Assembly (NCBI GenBank): GCA_049642725.1
Contig: JBARPC010000004.1
Span: 70,804-134,803, forward strand
Source of the DNA: JAGLYZ01 sp049642725
Lineage (GTDB): Bacteria; Patescibacteriota; Minisyncoccia; Minisyncoccales; JAGMDC01
Direction: 5' to 3'
DNA length: 64,000 nt
Notes under the pieces: generated by a model
The model's input: the letters and a program-made list of their open reading frames with translations, nothing else
Database searches by the model: none
What the model was told of the DNA's origin: nothing
Position numbers and translations under genes: made by a program
Shown here: positions 7,289 to 15,974 of the stretch, piece by piece
Layout: every line of letters begins with the position of its first letter
How positions within the stretch are numbered: the stretch's first letter is position 1

Positions 7289-7913
7289 TTATCCCCCATC
7301 TATTCAAAAACTTATTGACATATTTTCTCATTTTCCTACTGTTGGCCCGCGAACCGCGGCTCGTTTTGTTTTTTATTTAATGCGGCTTTCTGAAACAGAA
7401 ATAAAAGAGCTTTTGGATTCTGTTTCTGAACTGAAAAATAAAATAAAAACTTGTTCTTTCTGTTTCAATCCCTTTGAAGCAACTAATACTAAAGAAAATC
7501 TTTGTGTAATTTGTGAAAACAAAAACAGGAATAGGAACCTGCTTTGCGTTGTTGAGAAAGAAACTGATTTAATTATTCTTGAAAAAACTAAAAAATACAA
7601 TGGTCTTTACTTTATCTTAGGCGGAACTGTCTCTAAACTCAAAGAAGACGCTCTTAAAAAATTAAGAGGTGAAGAATTGATAGAAAGAATAAAAAATCCA
7701 GAAAAATTTGAAATTTCTGGAGCTGATTTTCAAGAAATCATTATTGCCACCAATCCTACTACTGAAGGCGAAGCCACTGCTTTATATTTAGAACGGCTAT
7801 TAAGTCCGTTAGGTAAAAAAACAACCCGGTTAGGCAAAGGATTGCCTGTTGGCGCAGAATTAGAATACGCTGACCAAGAAACACTTTCCTCTGCTCTTGA
7901 AAGCAGAAAATAA
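7281..7913 (+). CDS. recR: Recombination mediator RecR
   Basis: DNA repair protein of the RecFOR pathway. The 210-residue protein has an N-terminal helix-hairpin-helix (FSHFPTVGPRTAARFVFYL), a zinc finger with two cysteine pairs (CSFC and CVIC, about 58-80) and a Toprim domain containing NPTTEGEATALYLERLL. Length is a little above the usual 200. The ATG overlaps the end of dnaB (8 bp). A clear terminator follows. The usual dnaX-recR pairing is broken in this genome, dnaX lying at 674-1786 on the other strand. Confidence 0.93.
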   Translation: MNNYPPSIQKLIDIFSHFPTVGPRTAARFVFYLMRLSETEIKELLDSVSELKNKIKTCSFCFNPFEATNTKENLCVICENKNRNRNLLCVVEKETDLIILEKTKKYNGLYFILGGTVSKLKEDALKKLRGEELIERIKNPEKFEISGADFQEIIIATNPTTEGEATALYLERLLSPLGKKTTRLGKGLPVGAELEYADQETLSSALESRK

Positions 7914-7933
7914 AATATTTTTTTCACAAATAT

Positions 7934-7958
7934 TAAAAACACCATTTAAGGTGTTTTT
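7934..7958 (+). terminator. Terminator after dnaB-recR
   Basis: Hairpin AAAACACC-ATTT-AAGGTGTTTT followed by a T-tract, 20 bp after the recR stop. Confidence 0.8.
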
Positions 7959-8036
7959 TAGATTCTTTTCCTTTTTCTAATTGACAAAAATTTTGTCCGC
8001 TAGAAAAAAGAAAAAATAGGGAGAGGTTGAAATTAT

Positions 8037-8489
8037 TCAATCACTCTTGGGTCTAACATAGAAATTAGTATATTCCAAAAATGAATTAGGTGCGTCGGTT
8101 GTCTCATTAGTAGAGATTTCTATCTTTATAGTTTGTATAACGTCTATAAATTCCGAACTTACTATGATCTCTGGTACTTCTAACGCTGTTTCTGCCGGGT
8201 TTACCGAAAAAATCTTTCTGGTAACTATATTATTATCTGTATGTTTGAATATACTCATTTCTTCCTCTTCTTCTCCCCACTTTATTTTTACAGGGCAAGA
8301 CGACCATCGCATTTGTTCGTAGATTTCACTGACATTACTTCCATCGATTAACTTCAATTCTGCTTCTGCAAATATGCCTACTGTATCTTCTTTTGCTATT
8401 TCAAGCCCTTTCTGTACTCCTGTCGCGAATACACCCCTAATTACTGCTCCTAATACTACTACACATAGTAGTTTGTTATGTATTTTCAT
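8037..8489 (-). CDS. Secreted hypothetical protein, 150 aa
   Basis: The N-terminus MKIHNKLLCVVVLGAVIRGV, ending FATG, looks like a signal peptide with possible cleavage after FA-TG. The mature part is probably a beta-rich domain (KIKWGEEEEEMSIF, EIIVSSEFIDVIQTIKIEIS). No known domain was recognised. It has its own strong promoter, a boxA-like leader and an SD (GGAGGTG) set unusually far, about 16 bases, from the ATG. A 14-bp inverted repeat brackets the gene: 8012-8025 in its 3' untranslated region and 8568-8581 in its leader. It is monocistronic. Confidence 0.7.
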   Translation of the reverse strand: MKIHNKLLCVVVLGAVIRGVFATGVQKGLEIAKEDTVGIFAEAELKLIDGSNVSEIYEQMRWSSCPVKIKWGEEEEEMSIFKHTDNNIVTRKIFSVNPAETALEVPEIIVSSEFIDVIQTIKIEISTNETTDAPNSFLEYTNFYVRPKSD

Positions 8490-8567
8490 TTTTTTTTCTT
8501 TTTCACCTCCATAGGCAAGAAACCATCAAGAAACTATTTTGACTTCTTATCTACGAAGGTGAATTTT

Positions 8568-8643
8568 CTCTCCCTATTTTTGATAATTATTTCAAAGAAC
8601 TATTTTATGCTTAAAGCATAGCATACATTGAATTATTTGTCAA
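8568..8643 (-). promoter_or_regulatory. Promoter and boxA-like leader of the secreted protein
   Basis: -35 TTGACA (8638-8643), 17-bp spacer, -10 TATGCT (8615-8620). The leader then has GTTCTTTGAAATAATT (8585-8600), nearly identical to the 16S leader boxA, followed by AAAAATAGGGAGAG (8568-8581), which is complementary to the transcript's 3' end. Confidence 0.78.
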
Positions 8644-8649
8644 GCTCTA

Positions 8650-8693
8650 AAATAAAATTAGTAATAATCTTGCGACCGCAATATTATTACTAA
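8650..8693 (-). terminator. Terminator after rplU
   Basis: Inverted repeat TTAGTAATAAT...ATTATTACTAA (8658-8693) with inner TTGCG/CGCAA pairing, followed on the minus strand by TTTTATTTT. It ends the rmuC-rplU transcript. Confidence 0.8.
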
Positions 8694-8724
8694 TGGAAAT
8701 TTTGATACTTTAAATTATCCTGTT

Positions 8725-9036
8725 TTAATTTTCGATTTTTAGGATTTCAACCTCTGTAAATAGCTGGCGATGGCCGGTTTTTTTTCTATATCTTTTTTTT
8801 GCTTTATATTTAAAAATAATTACTTTTTTGCCTTTTCCCTGCTTTAAAATCTTTCCAATAACTTTAGCTCCCTTAACAAACGGAGTTCCAATTTCTAATT
8901 TCTTATTTTTTTCCAATAACAAAACCTCTTTAAAGGTTATTTCTTTTTCCTCTTTTGCGTCAAGTTTCTCTATTTTTAATTTTGTTCCTGGCTCGACAAG
9001 ATACTGCTTGCCGCCAGTTTTAATCACTGCAAACAT
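8725..9036 (-). CDS. rplU: Ribosomal protein L21
   Basis: 103-residue large-subunit protein starting MFAVIKTGGKQYLVEPG, with the family's C-terminal KYKAKKRYRKKTGHRQ block that contacts 23S rRNA. Full length. The usual partner rpmA (L27) is not beside it; instead it follows rmuC by one base on the same strand. No SD motif. Its terminator lies at 8650-8693. Confidence 0.95.
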   Translation of the reverse strand: MFAVIKTGGKQYLVEPGTKLKIEKLDAKEEKEITFKEVLLLEKNKKLEIGTPFVKGAKVIGKILKQGKGKKVIIFKYKAKKRYRKKTGHRQLFTEVEILKIEN

Positions 9037-9037
9037 A

Positions 9038-10084
9038 TTATTCTGGTTTTTCTAATTGCAACGGCTGAACCTTTTTTTCTTTATTAGTTATTTTTGCAAC
9101 ATCTTTATCAATCTTGCCAAACTCCTTATACGCCTGATTGTAAGTATTTACTGTTGTGCTAATATTATTCCCCAACCTCTGCAGAAAACTGTCGTAATTT
9201 AGCAAATGCTTTTGCAAACTCTCAACCTGCTTTCTAATTTGTTTTGCTGATTCTTCTATTTGCAGGGCGCGCAAACCCTGAAGCACGGTTTGTAAATAAG
9301 CATAAAAAGAAGTCGGAGAAACAATAATAACATGTTTTTCTTTAAAGGCATATTCAATTAAGTCGTAAGTAGTTATCTTTATAGCACCAATTTGATTAAT
9401 TAGCAAGTCATAATAAATGCCTTCAGAAGGAATAAACATAAAAGCAAAGTCCATTGTCCCCTCATCAGGCCTGATGTATTTGGCTGTTTCCTCAATTCTC
9501 GTTTTCAAATCCTGTTTAAATATTTTTTCTAATTTCTCTCTTCTCTCCGGCTCTTTTTCTTCTAAAATTTTATTATAGTTTTCTAAAGAAAATTTTGAAT
9601 CAATTGGGACTATTTTATCTTTAATAAAAATTACTGCGTCAACAATGTCTCCGTCTTTGAATTGATACTGAAGCTTATACTGGTTTGGTTGAAAAACATT
9701 TTTTAATAATGTCTCTAAAAAATACTCGCCCAAAATTCCTCTTTGTTTTGGATTTGCTAAAACATCAGTTAATTTACCAAGCTGAGATTTTACATCTAAA
9801 ACATTTTTGTGATCACTATGGATTTTCTCCAACTGGCTCGTGACATCTCTAACAATCTTACTGCTTTCATTAAGTTGCTTTTGTAAAGATTCTATATTTT
9901 TTTCACTTGTTTTCTCTATCTTTTCTCTGATTTCTTTTAATTCCTGTTGAAACAAATTAAAAATCGGTTCATCTTCTTTATTCTTTTTTAACGAGCTAAG
10001 CTCCTTTCTAACCAAAAAAACCAAGAGTACCACTCCCCCGCTAACAATCAGAAATATTATTAAAATAAAAACAAAATCAGCCAT
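9038..10084 (-). CDS. rmuC: DNA recombination protein RmuC
   Basis: Membrane-anchored nuclease-like protein linked in E. coli to limiting inversions at short inverted repeats. The 348-residue protein has one N-terminal transmembrane helix (about 4-25), a coiled coil (about 45-105) and the RmuC domain with KQRGILGEYFLETLL, VDAVIFIKDKIVPIDSKF (PD-(D/E)xK-like core, the Asp and the D-S-K) and FAFMFIPSEGIYYDLL. Length is at the short end of the family. It is adjacent to rplU (1 bp gap). Its presence is notable in a genome loaded with short palindromes. Confidence 0.92.
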   Translation of the reverse strand: MADFVFILIIFLIVSGGVVLLVFLVRKELSSLKKNKEDEPIFNLFQQELKEIREKIEKTSEKNIESLQKQLNESSKIVRDVTSQLEKIHSDHKNVLDVKSQLGKLTDVLANPKQRGILGEYFLETLLKNVFQPNQYKLQYQFKDGDIVDAVIFIKDKIVPIDSKFSLENYNKILEEKEPERREKLEKIFKQDLKTRIEETAKYIRPDEGTMDFAFMFIPSEGIYYDLLINQIGAIKITTYDLIEYAFKEKHVIIVSPTSFYAYLQTVLQGLRALQIEESAKQIRKQVESLQKHLLNYDSFLQRLGNNISTTVNTYNQAYKEFGKIDKDVAKITNKEKKVQPLQLEKPE

Positions 10085-10128
10085 TGTGAGAACAATTTTG
10101 AATTAAAAAATTTAACAGAAATCCGTTC

Positions 10129-10341
10129 TTATTTTTTCCAGTATTTTTTGATTCTTTCTATCGCTCTTTTTTCTTCTAAATCTAAGAGGAATATCTTTTT
10201 TAAGGTTTCAAATAACTTTAATCTTTCTTCTTCATCTAATTGAGGCACTCTCTCAAGCAGGGCTGATTTTCTTTCTGGGTCAATCTTGAGTTTCTTAATA
10301 AGGCTTCTTAATGCTGGATTGGTAATAAATGGATTAGACAT
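10129..10341 (-). CDS. Hypothetical protein, 70 aa
   Basis: Small, basic, probably all-helical protein beginning MSNPFITNPALRSLIKKLKI and ending AIERIKKYWKK. No domain recognised. It starts 7 bp after the stop of the large coiled-coil gene and is the last gene of a four-gene unit (15104 to 10129) built around a TraG/VirD4-like ATPase. It may be a small subunit or adaptor of that system; this is an inference from position only. No SD motif. Confidence 0.6.
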   Translation of the reverse strand: MSNPFITNPALRSLIKKLKIDPERKSALLERVPQLDEEERLKLFETLKKIFLLDLEEKRAIERIKKYWKK

Positions 10342-10348
10342 ATTTTTT

Positions 10349-12250
10349 CTATTTATTTTCTTCTTCTTTCTTAGAAGCGAAAATAAACTTCACTAATTCT
10401 ATAAAATAATCCAAAAGTCCTTTTTCTGATTTTCTGGTTTCACCCCAAAGTACACCTGCCTTTTCTTGATTTTCAATGAAGTTTCGTATTTCCTCTTCAG
10501 ATGTTTCTATACCTTGGTTTTTGCGAAAATAGTTTTCAATAATCCCTGGGTCTTCTTCTATATCACCGCTTATTTTATCAAGTCCTCCTTTTCCTTCCAT
10601 AATTTCAGACATAAATCTATGAGTGTCTTCCATCATTCCCTTTACTTCATATTCTTTTTTTAGTTTTTCTAATTCCTCAGCAGTTTTTTTCTGTTTTTTG
10701 GCTCCTTCTTTCAAATCTTCATCAATCAATTTTCCTTTAACCCTATCAAATAAACCCTGTATTCCTTTTTCTGCTTTCTCCGGTGAGCCAGCTATCGCTT
10801 TGATTTCCTCATTGATTATTTTCTTTACTTCCTCATCACGAATTCTCTTTTTCTCATCCCATTCTCTCCCTAATTCATCTTCTGATTTATCATTAACTTC
10901 TTTGTTATAATCTTCCATTCTTTCTTTAAGAAATTCCGAGAATTCTTTATACTTCACTGTATCTTTTTTTCCATCGGTCTTTCTAAGTTCAACTAATGTA
11001 TCTAAACGTTTTAATCTGATTTCTTCAACATCATATCCCGCATTCATTAAAGCTAATATCTTTTCATCATCCACGGTCATCATTTTCTTTGGATATGCTT
11101 CTTTTAATTTCTTTTTAATCTCATCCATCTTTTCTCCAAATTTCTTGTCAAATTTTTCTTTATAAAAATCGCTCATATCTTCCCATCTTTTAAAAGTCAT
11201 TTCCTCGCCTAATAGTAATTTAGATTTTTTACAAAATTCCTCGCCTTGTTTTCTTTCGTCTAAGAGTTTCTCAATATAAGAATCTTTATTTTCTAAAAGT
11301 CCTGCCTTATTTTCAGCAAAATCTTCTAAATTCATTCCTTCTAATCCCTTGATTTTCGCAGTTAATTCTTTTATATCTTCAAATAAATTTCCTAATTCTT
11401 TCAATTTTTCATTTATTTCTATTTCTGGTCTTCCACTTTCTTCCATTCTCGTTAATTCTCCTTTCATTTTCTCAATTCTTTTATCTAATGTATTTAAAAC
11501 CAAAATCTGCCCCTCAATTGAACAATCCTTTCTTTTATCAAAATCCGCGCTTATAACATATATGTTTTCTATATCTATCTTGTCTTCTTTATACTTCTTT
11601 TTTGTCCATAACTCTTCAAAGGCGCCATTTCTCATTGCGATTTCAGCTTTCTTGTCTCTTAAAAGTTCAAGATCCGAAGATATTCCTTCTTTTTTCTCAA
11701 GTTGTCTTCTATGTTCGTCAAACCATTTTACGGCAAATTCAATTCTTCTTTCGTCTTTCTCTTTTAGGAGCACATCTTTAATATTCTTTTCTCTGTCCGG
11801 ATCCAATTTAAATTTTTCAGTAAATTCATTAAGCAACCGAGTTTCGTCCTCTCGCGCTGTTCCCTCATAAAAACGAGGAATTCTTTCAGGTTTTCTTTCT
11901 CTTTTTTCTTCTTTTTCTCCTACCTCTTTTTTTTCATCTTTTACTTTTCTTTCTTCCGTTTCTTTTCTTCTCTCTTCCAGTATTTTTTCAATCTCTTCCT
12001 TTGACATATCAGAAGTTATTAAGGTCTCATCCTCTTTATTGGCTATTTTTTCTCCTTTTTCTTTTTCTCCCATATTTTTGTTATTATTATTTTCATCTTT
12101 TCGTTCCGACCTTTTTAGTTCTTCTTTTGTTTTATCTGTAAAATTATCATCTTCCTTTTCTTCAACCGAAACATCCCAGCCCGTCTTTTTGCCCGCCTCT
12201 TTTATATCTTTAAGTATTTCTTTTCCTAATTTTCTTTCTCCTTTACTCAT
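10349..12250 (-). CDS. Large charged coiled-coil protein, 633 aa
   Basis: No known family was recognised. The protein is extremely rich in Lys and Glu with long predicted coiled coils, especially about 20-150 and 240-420. No signal peptide or membrane helix is seen, so it should be cytoplasmic or bound to the partner membrane protein. It lies 28 bp downstream of the TraG/VirD4-like ATPase and 7 bp upstream of the 70-residue gene. The linkage suggests a structural or substrate-recruiting partner of the ATPase. ATG without SD. Composition bias makes homology searches unreliable. Confidence 0.65.
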   Translation of the reverse strand: MSKGERKLGKEILKDIKEAGKKTGWDVSVEEKEDDNFTDKTKEELKRSERKDENNNNKNMGEKEKGEKIANKEDETLITSDMSKEEIEKILEERRKETEERKVKDEKKEVGEKEEKRERKPERIPRFYEGTAREDETRLLNEFTEKFKLDPDREKNIKDVLLKEKDERRIEFAVKWFDEHRRQLEKKEGISSDLELLRDKKAEIAMRNGAFEELWTKKKYKEDKIDIENIYVISADFDKRKDCSIEGQILVLNTLDKRIEKMKGELTRMEESGRPEIEINEKLKELGNLFEDIKELTAKIKGLEGMNLEDFAENKAGLLENKDSYIEKLLDERKQGEEFCKKSKLLLGEEMTFKRWEDMSDFYKEKFDKKFGEKMDEIKKKLKEAYPKKMMTVDDEKILALMNAGYDVEEIRLKRLDTLVELRKTDGKKDTVKYKEFSEFLKERMEDYNKEVNDKSEDELGREWDEKKRIRDEEVKKIINEEIKAIAGSPEKAEKGIQGLFDRVKGKLIDEDLKEGAKKQKKTAEELEKLKKEYEVKGMMEDTHRFMSEIMEGKGGLDKISGDIEEDPGIIENYFRKNQGIETSEEEIRNFIENQEKAGVLWGETRKSEKGLLDYFIELVKFIFASKKEEENK

Positions 12251-12278
12251 ATTTTTCTATTTTTTATTTTAATTTACT

Positions 12279-14711
12279 TTAATAAAGTTTTGACCTTTCC
12301 ATAATTTCTCTTTCCACCAGAGCCCTGGGTCTGCCATATTTCAGTTTGGAGATTTTTTTGACTGGTTCTATAATTTTTGGATTGCCCTCAATCGGTTTAA
12401 TTGTTTTCACCTTGAATGGACTGGAAAGCTTGTTGTCTATCATCATCTTAACAATAAATTGGAAATTATCAAGATTAACCAAATCATAACGGGAGAATTC
12501 CGGCTCAAACTGCTTTTCTAAAAATTCAGCGTCAGTGGCGCCAATTCTGAAAGCAGAAATTGTCCCCACGTTTCCGATCACAGCGTCTCTAATCTGTTCT
12601 GTTAATTGAGGGATAAACTGGTGAGCTAAAATTAAATCCAAACGGTATTTTCTTGCCTCTGATAAAATAGTAGCAATAGTATCAGTAGTAAAATTCTGAA
12701 ATTCATCAATATACAAATAAAAATCTTTTCTCTGTTCTTCTGGCAATCTTCCTCTTTTCATCGCTGCTAATTGCATTTTAGACACTAAAATCAAACCTAA
12801 TAAAGAACTGTTCATTTCACCTGTTTGTCCTTTTGACAAATTGGCTAAAAATATTTTTCCTTCATCCATAATCTTTGCCAGATCAAACCCTGAATGCGAC
12901 TGGCCAATAATATTTCTCATCATCTCATTTTCAACAAACCTGCCAACTTTTGAAACAACATAGCCAAGCATGTCTGAACGGGTTTCACCGGTTGTCTGCG
13001 CCCATTCTTTCAACCAAAACTGCCTTACTAAAGGATCTCTTACTTTTTCTAACCGTTCTTTCATAAAATCATCGTCTGTAAAAATTCTTGGGATTTCCAC
13101 TAATGTCCCAGGATCATCCTTATCCGCCATTAAAGCAAGCATGGCGTTCCTCATATAATGCTCAAACATAGGGCCAATAATTTCTGGAGGGAAAAGTTTG
13201 GAAAAGATGGCAATCATTTCAGAAGCGGCAAAATCTTTTTGTTCAGGCGTATCCCATTCCAGCATATTTAATCCGCAAGGCCTTTCTAGGTCAAACGGTT
13301 CAAACAAAACTACATCTTCAGCCCTTTCTTTTGGAATATTGGCCAAGATATCTTCAATTAAATCACCGTGAGGGTCAATAACCCCGACTCCTCGTCCTTG
13401 TTCAATATCCTGACGGATCATTTCTCTCAATAAAGATGATTTACCAGTTCCGGTTTGACCTATAATATAACAATGGCGGCGTCTGTCGTTTTCCGTTGCA
13501 AAATAAACTTCTTTTTCTTCACTGCGAAAAACTGCCTTGCCTATTAAATTAAGTCCAGTAGAAGGCAATTCAGTTGGCGGAGCCACTTCTTTTGTTTTTA
13601 CCCATTTAATCTGGGGACTTTCAATATGAGACAAAGGAAAATGATAAATACTGGTTAGTTCTTCTAAATTTAAAATACTTCTCTGGTTTTTATTAAAAAC
13701 ACGAAAGCTGAAATTGTAAATAAATTGCTTTAGCTTATTTTTTTTAACTTTTATTGAATTCAATTCATTAAAATTATTATAAAACTGGGAAAAACCGCTT
13801 TCTAAATGACTTAAAATTTCTTCTGCCCTTGACTGCTCTTGGGCAACTCCTAATAAGCGAATATTCACATCAAAAACCGGTTTTTGGATTTTGGTTTTAA
13901 TTGCTTCAAAACTGGGCTCTTCAAACGGCTTTTCTTTTTCCTTTTCCAAGAAACTTTTTTTCTCATCTTCTTTTTTAGAAGACATTGCTTCAAGAAATGA
14001 GTCAAAAAACTTCATTATTCCGCTTTTTTCTGTTTCAGCAATAGCTGTTAAGGCGGTTTTTCCTTCTCTAATTTTAGAAAGAACTTTTTCTCCCTTGTAT
14101 TTCAAATCTTTTGAACAAGGCCTAAGAATTATTTGGACTGCTGCTCCTTCATCAGGATTAATCTTGCTTAAAGTATTGGTAATACTTGCCAAAGGATCTT
14201 TTTCCAGGTTTTTATAAGTGTTAATGGGAAAATAAATCGCTTTTTTTAATTTTAAATAAGAACCAGCTATTTTTCCGCTTGGTTCAAAGACAGTGTAATC
14301 TTCGGGGACTTTTTCTACTTGAGCGCCCGGATATACCCCCTGAATATTTTTCTCTAATCCGGTTTCCAAGTTGGTTGGCACCGCAACATAAAATGAAATA
14401 TCACTGCCGCCCACTTGCGAAGCAATTTCTAAAGCAATTCTTGGTGAACCCTGAAAAAATCTTTTAATAAAATTCGGCTTCTCTAAATACAAAAAATTAG
14501 AGTATATTTGCTCCATTATTCCAATCACTGATTTTATATCCTGTTTCTCTTTTTCTTCTTTCTTTTCATACTTCGGCAACCTCACCAAAAACAAAGCCAT
14601 ATCCAATGACTTTGTTAATTGCTTGATTTTTCTTTTCTTGGCGGCCAAAAACCAACCTATTCCAAAAAGAATTAAAATAATTATACCTAAAATTATCAAT
14701 AAAAAATCCAT
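12279..14711 (-). CDS. TraG/VirD4-like membrane ATPase
   Basis: 810-residue protein with one N-terminal transmembrane helix (about 4-24), a long poorly conserved region and a C-terminal ATPase of the type IV coupling protein/HerA superfamily. Walker A is GQTGTGKS (418-425), followed by GVGVIDPHGDL. Walker B is YLYIDEFQNF (about 662-671), followed by a sensor-like LAHQF. Such ATPases pump DNA or protein substrates through membrane channels; related genes are common in Parcubacteria without a full conjugation set. No relaxase, VirB4 or pilus genes are nearby, so the substrate is unknown. It is the second gene of a unit with three unknown, charged partners. Confidence 0.82.
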   Translation of the reverse strand: MDFLLIILGIIILILFGIGWFLAAKKRKIKQLTKSLDMALFLVRLPKYEKKEEKEKQDIKSVIGIMEQIYSNFLYLEKPNFIKRFFQGSPRIALEIASQVGGSDISFYVAVPTNLETGLEKNIQGVYPGAQVEKVPEDYTVFEPSGKIAGSYLKLKKAIYFPINTYKNLEKDPLASITNTLSKINPDEGAAVQIILRPCSKDLKYKGEKVLSKIREGKTALTAIAETEKSGIMKFFDSFLEAMSSKKEDEKKSFLEKEKEKPFEEPSFEAIKTKIQKPVFDVNIRLLGVAQEQSRAEEILSHLESGFSQFYNNFNELNSIKVKKNKLKQFIYNFSFRVFNKNQRSILNLEELTSIYHFPLSHIESPQIKWVKTKEVAPPTELPSTGLNLIGKAVFRSEEKEVYFATENDRRRHCYIIGQTGTGKSSLLREMIRQDIEQGRGVGVIDPHGDLIEDILANIPKERAEDVVLFEPFDLERPCGLNMLEWDTPEQKDFAASEMIAIFSKLFPPEIIGPMFEHYMRNAMLALMADKDDPGTLVEIPRIFTDDDFMKERLEKVRDPLVRQFWLKEWAQTTGETRSDMLGYVVSKVGRFVENEMMRNIIGQSHSGFDLAKIMDEGKIFLANLSKGQTGEMNSSLLGLILVSKMQLAAMKRGRLPEEQRKDFYLYIDEFQNFTTDTIATILSEARKYRLDLILAHQFIPQLTEQIRDAVIGNVGTISAFRIGATDAEFLEKQFEPEFSRYDLVNLDNFQFIVKMMIDNKLSSPFKVKTIKPIEGNPKIIEPVKKISKLKYGRPRALVEREIMERSKLY

Positions 14712-14714
14712 AAC

Positions 14715-15104
14715 TTATTTCTCTAAAAATTTCTTAAATAATCCCTTTTTTGCTAAAGTATCATGGAATAAATCCAGCAAATATGGGTCATCCATTTTTC
14801 TGGCTACTTCTACAGCGTAAGCCAAACCCTGGGATTGAGCCAAATCCAAAAGATGCTGGATTTTTCCCTTAACAGTTCCCTTTTTTATATCTTCGGCTTG
14901 CTTCCGGGCTTGGACTTTTGCTTGGGGAGATAATTTGACCTTTTCAATCTCTTTTTCTATTTCCTTCTTTACTTCTTTTTCTTCCTCGGTTAATTCTTTC
15001 TTTTCTAAAATCTCTTCCCTCTTTTTTATGGTTTCTTTAGGAAAAATCTCTTCCCTATATTCCTTTCCCGGCTCTTTTTCAATTTTTTTATCAAATTCTT
15101 CCAT
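14715..15104 (-). CDS. Hypothetical protein, 129 aa
   Basis: Charged N-terminal half of Glu/Lys-rich helix (about 1-75), then a more regular helical C-terminal part (KGKIQHLLDLAQSQGLAYAV, DDPYLLDLFHDTLAKKGLF). No known domain recognised. It is the first gene of the unit with the TraG/VirD4-like ATPase, only 3 bp upstream, so the two are translationally close and likely functional partners. ATG without SD. Confidence 0.62.
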   Translation of the reverse strand: MEEFDKKIEKEPGKEYREEIFPKETIKKREEILEKKELTEEEKEVKKEIEKEIEKVKLSPQAKVQARKQAEDIKKGTVKGKIQHLLDLAQSQGLAYAVEVARKMDDPYLLDLFHDTLAKKGLFKKFLEK

Positions 15105-15162
15105 ATCTTGATTCTATCATAATTTAACTAAAAATAAAGACCTATTTTCAATTTTTGGCTCA

Positions 15163-15185
15163 CCCCGTAAAGCTTCGCCACGGGG
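15163..15185. repeat. Short palindromic repeat (GAAGCTTTA family)
   Basis: CCCCGT...ACGGGG arms around AAAGCTTCGCC; on the minus strand it reads CGAAGCTTTACGGGG. It is related to the palindromes with a GAAGCTTTAGCGAA core found inside ppsA, rpsB, rplW and the surface protein gene. Confidence 0.55.
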
Positions 15186-15211
15186 CACGAATTTTTCCCG
15201 CATATTATACT

Positions 15212-15234
15212 ACTACGAGAACAGTTCTCGTAGT
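15212..15234. repeat. REP palindrome, right next to the RAYT stop
   Basis: Perfect 23-base palindrome ACTACGAGAAC-A-GTTCTCGTAGT three bases from the RAYT stop codon. The core GAGAACWGTTCTC recurs at 15758, 15975, 20876, 48441, 50130, 50156 and 61062. Confidence 0.85.
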
Positions 15235-15236
15235 GT

Positions 15237-15947
15237 TTAGTTTATTAATATTTCTTTGAAATTAGAATCAGCCATTTGTTTTTTAAGCGAAATCCATTCT
15301 TTAACAAAATGACGGCTGTTATCTATACTGCCCATTAAGTTAGATAATAACTCTCTGTTTGTTAATAAAGGATAATTCTTCTTGCCCAAATAATCAGGAT
15401 AGCTTGACCATTTATAGTTTTCTAAAAATTTAATAACATCTTCTATATTTTTGGTTTTTATCCCCTCTTCTTTCCATTTAGGAGCTATAATAGCTACAGG
15501 ATTGGTATGAATGTAAACAAATAATGTTTTTAATTGCTCATCGTTTTTTACAATAACTGCCCTGAATCTCCCGTCAAAAACATGGCCCTTTCTTTCGTAT
15601 TTCTTATTATAATACATTCCATATCCAGCTCCAATCTTTCTCATAAACTTACTAATCCCTTGGCCTCTAACTTGTTTAATTAATAGATGAACATGATTTG
15701 GCATTAAACAAAAAGTCAAAATTTCCACCAACATTTTTCTTTCCTTCTTTATTCTACCACTACGAGAACTGTTCTCGTAGTGTTGACGATAAGACCAAAT
15801 AGTGGGATTTTTGTCGTTAAATTCAAATAAATTATGAAGAGAACGAAAATAATCCCTTTCGTCTCTAAAAAGCTTCATTCCTTCCACTGCCCTAATTACA
15901 ATATGGTATATTTCTCCGTTTACTAATGGTGGTCTTTTAATTGGCAT
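15237..15947 (-). CDS. REP-associated tyrosine transposase (RAYT, IS200-like Y1)
   Basis: 236-residue single-strand transposase of the Y1/HUH superfamily. The metal-binding HUH motif is in LMPNHVHLLIK, and the catalytic tyrosine lies in the YGMYYNKKYERKGHVFDGRF block. RAYTs are domesticated relatives of IS200/IS605 transposases that move or maintain REP palindromes. It is flanked by 23-25-base palindromes at 15212-15234 and 15975-15999, and a third copy (15758-15782) is inside its own reading frame, encoding HYENSSRS. The host of this insertion still has an open frame. ATG without SD. Confidence 0.9.
   Translation of the reverse strand: MPIKRPPLVNGEIYHIVIRAVEGMKLFRDERDYFRSLHNLFEFNDKNPTIWSYRQHYENSSRSGRIKKERKMLVEILTFCLMPNHVHLLIKQVRGQGISKFMRKIGAGYGMYYNKKYERKGHVFDGRFRAVIVKNDEQLKTLFVYIHTNPVAIIAPKWKEEGIKTKNIEDVIKFLENYKWSSYPDYLGKKNYPLLTNRELLSNLMGSIDNSRHFVKEWISLKKQMADSNFKEILIN
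15758..15782. repeat. REP palindrome inside the RAYT gene
   Basis: 25-base perfect palindrome CACTACGAGAAC-T-GTTCTCGTAGTG, in frame in the transposase between the YRQ and RIKKER segments. It equals the copy at 15975-15999 base for base. Confidence 0.85.
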
Positions 15948-15974
15948 ATTATATTATATTTTATCTTACTTACG

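Noticed and set aside
10349..12250. SMC or kinetochore-like ATPase for the coiled-coil protein
   Set aside because: No Walker A, Walker B or signature motif is visible; similarity to such proteins would come only from coiled-coil composition.
12279..14711. Integrative conjugative element
   Set aside because: The TraG/VirD4-like ATPase is alone: no relaxase, integrase, VirB4, attachment sites or compositional break were seen.
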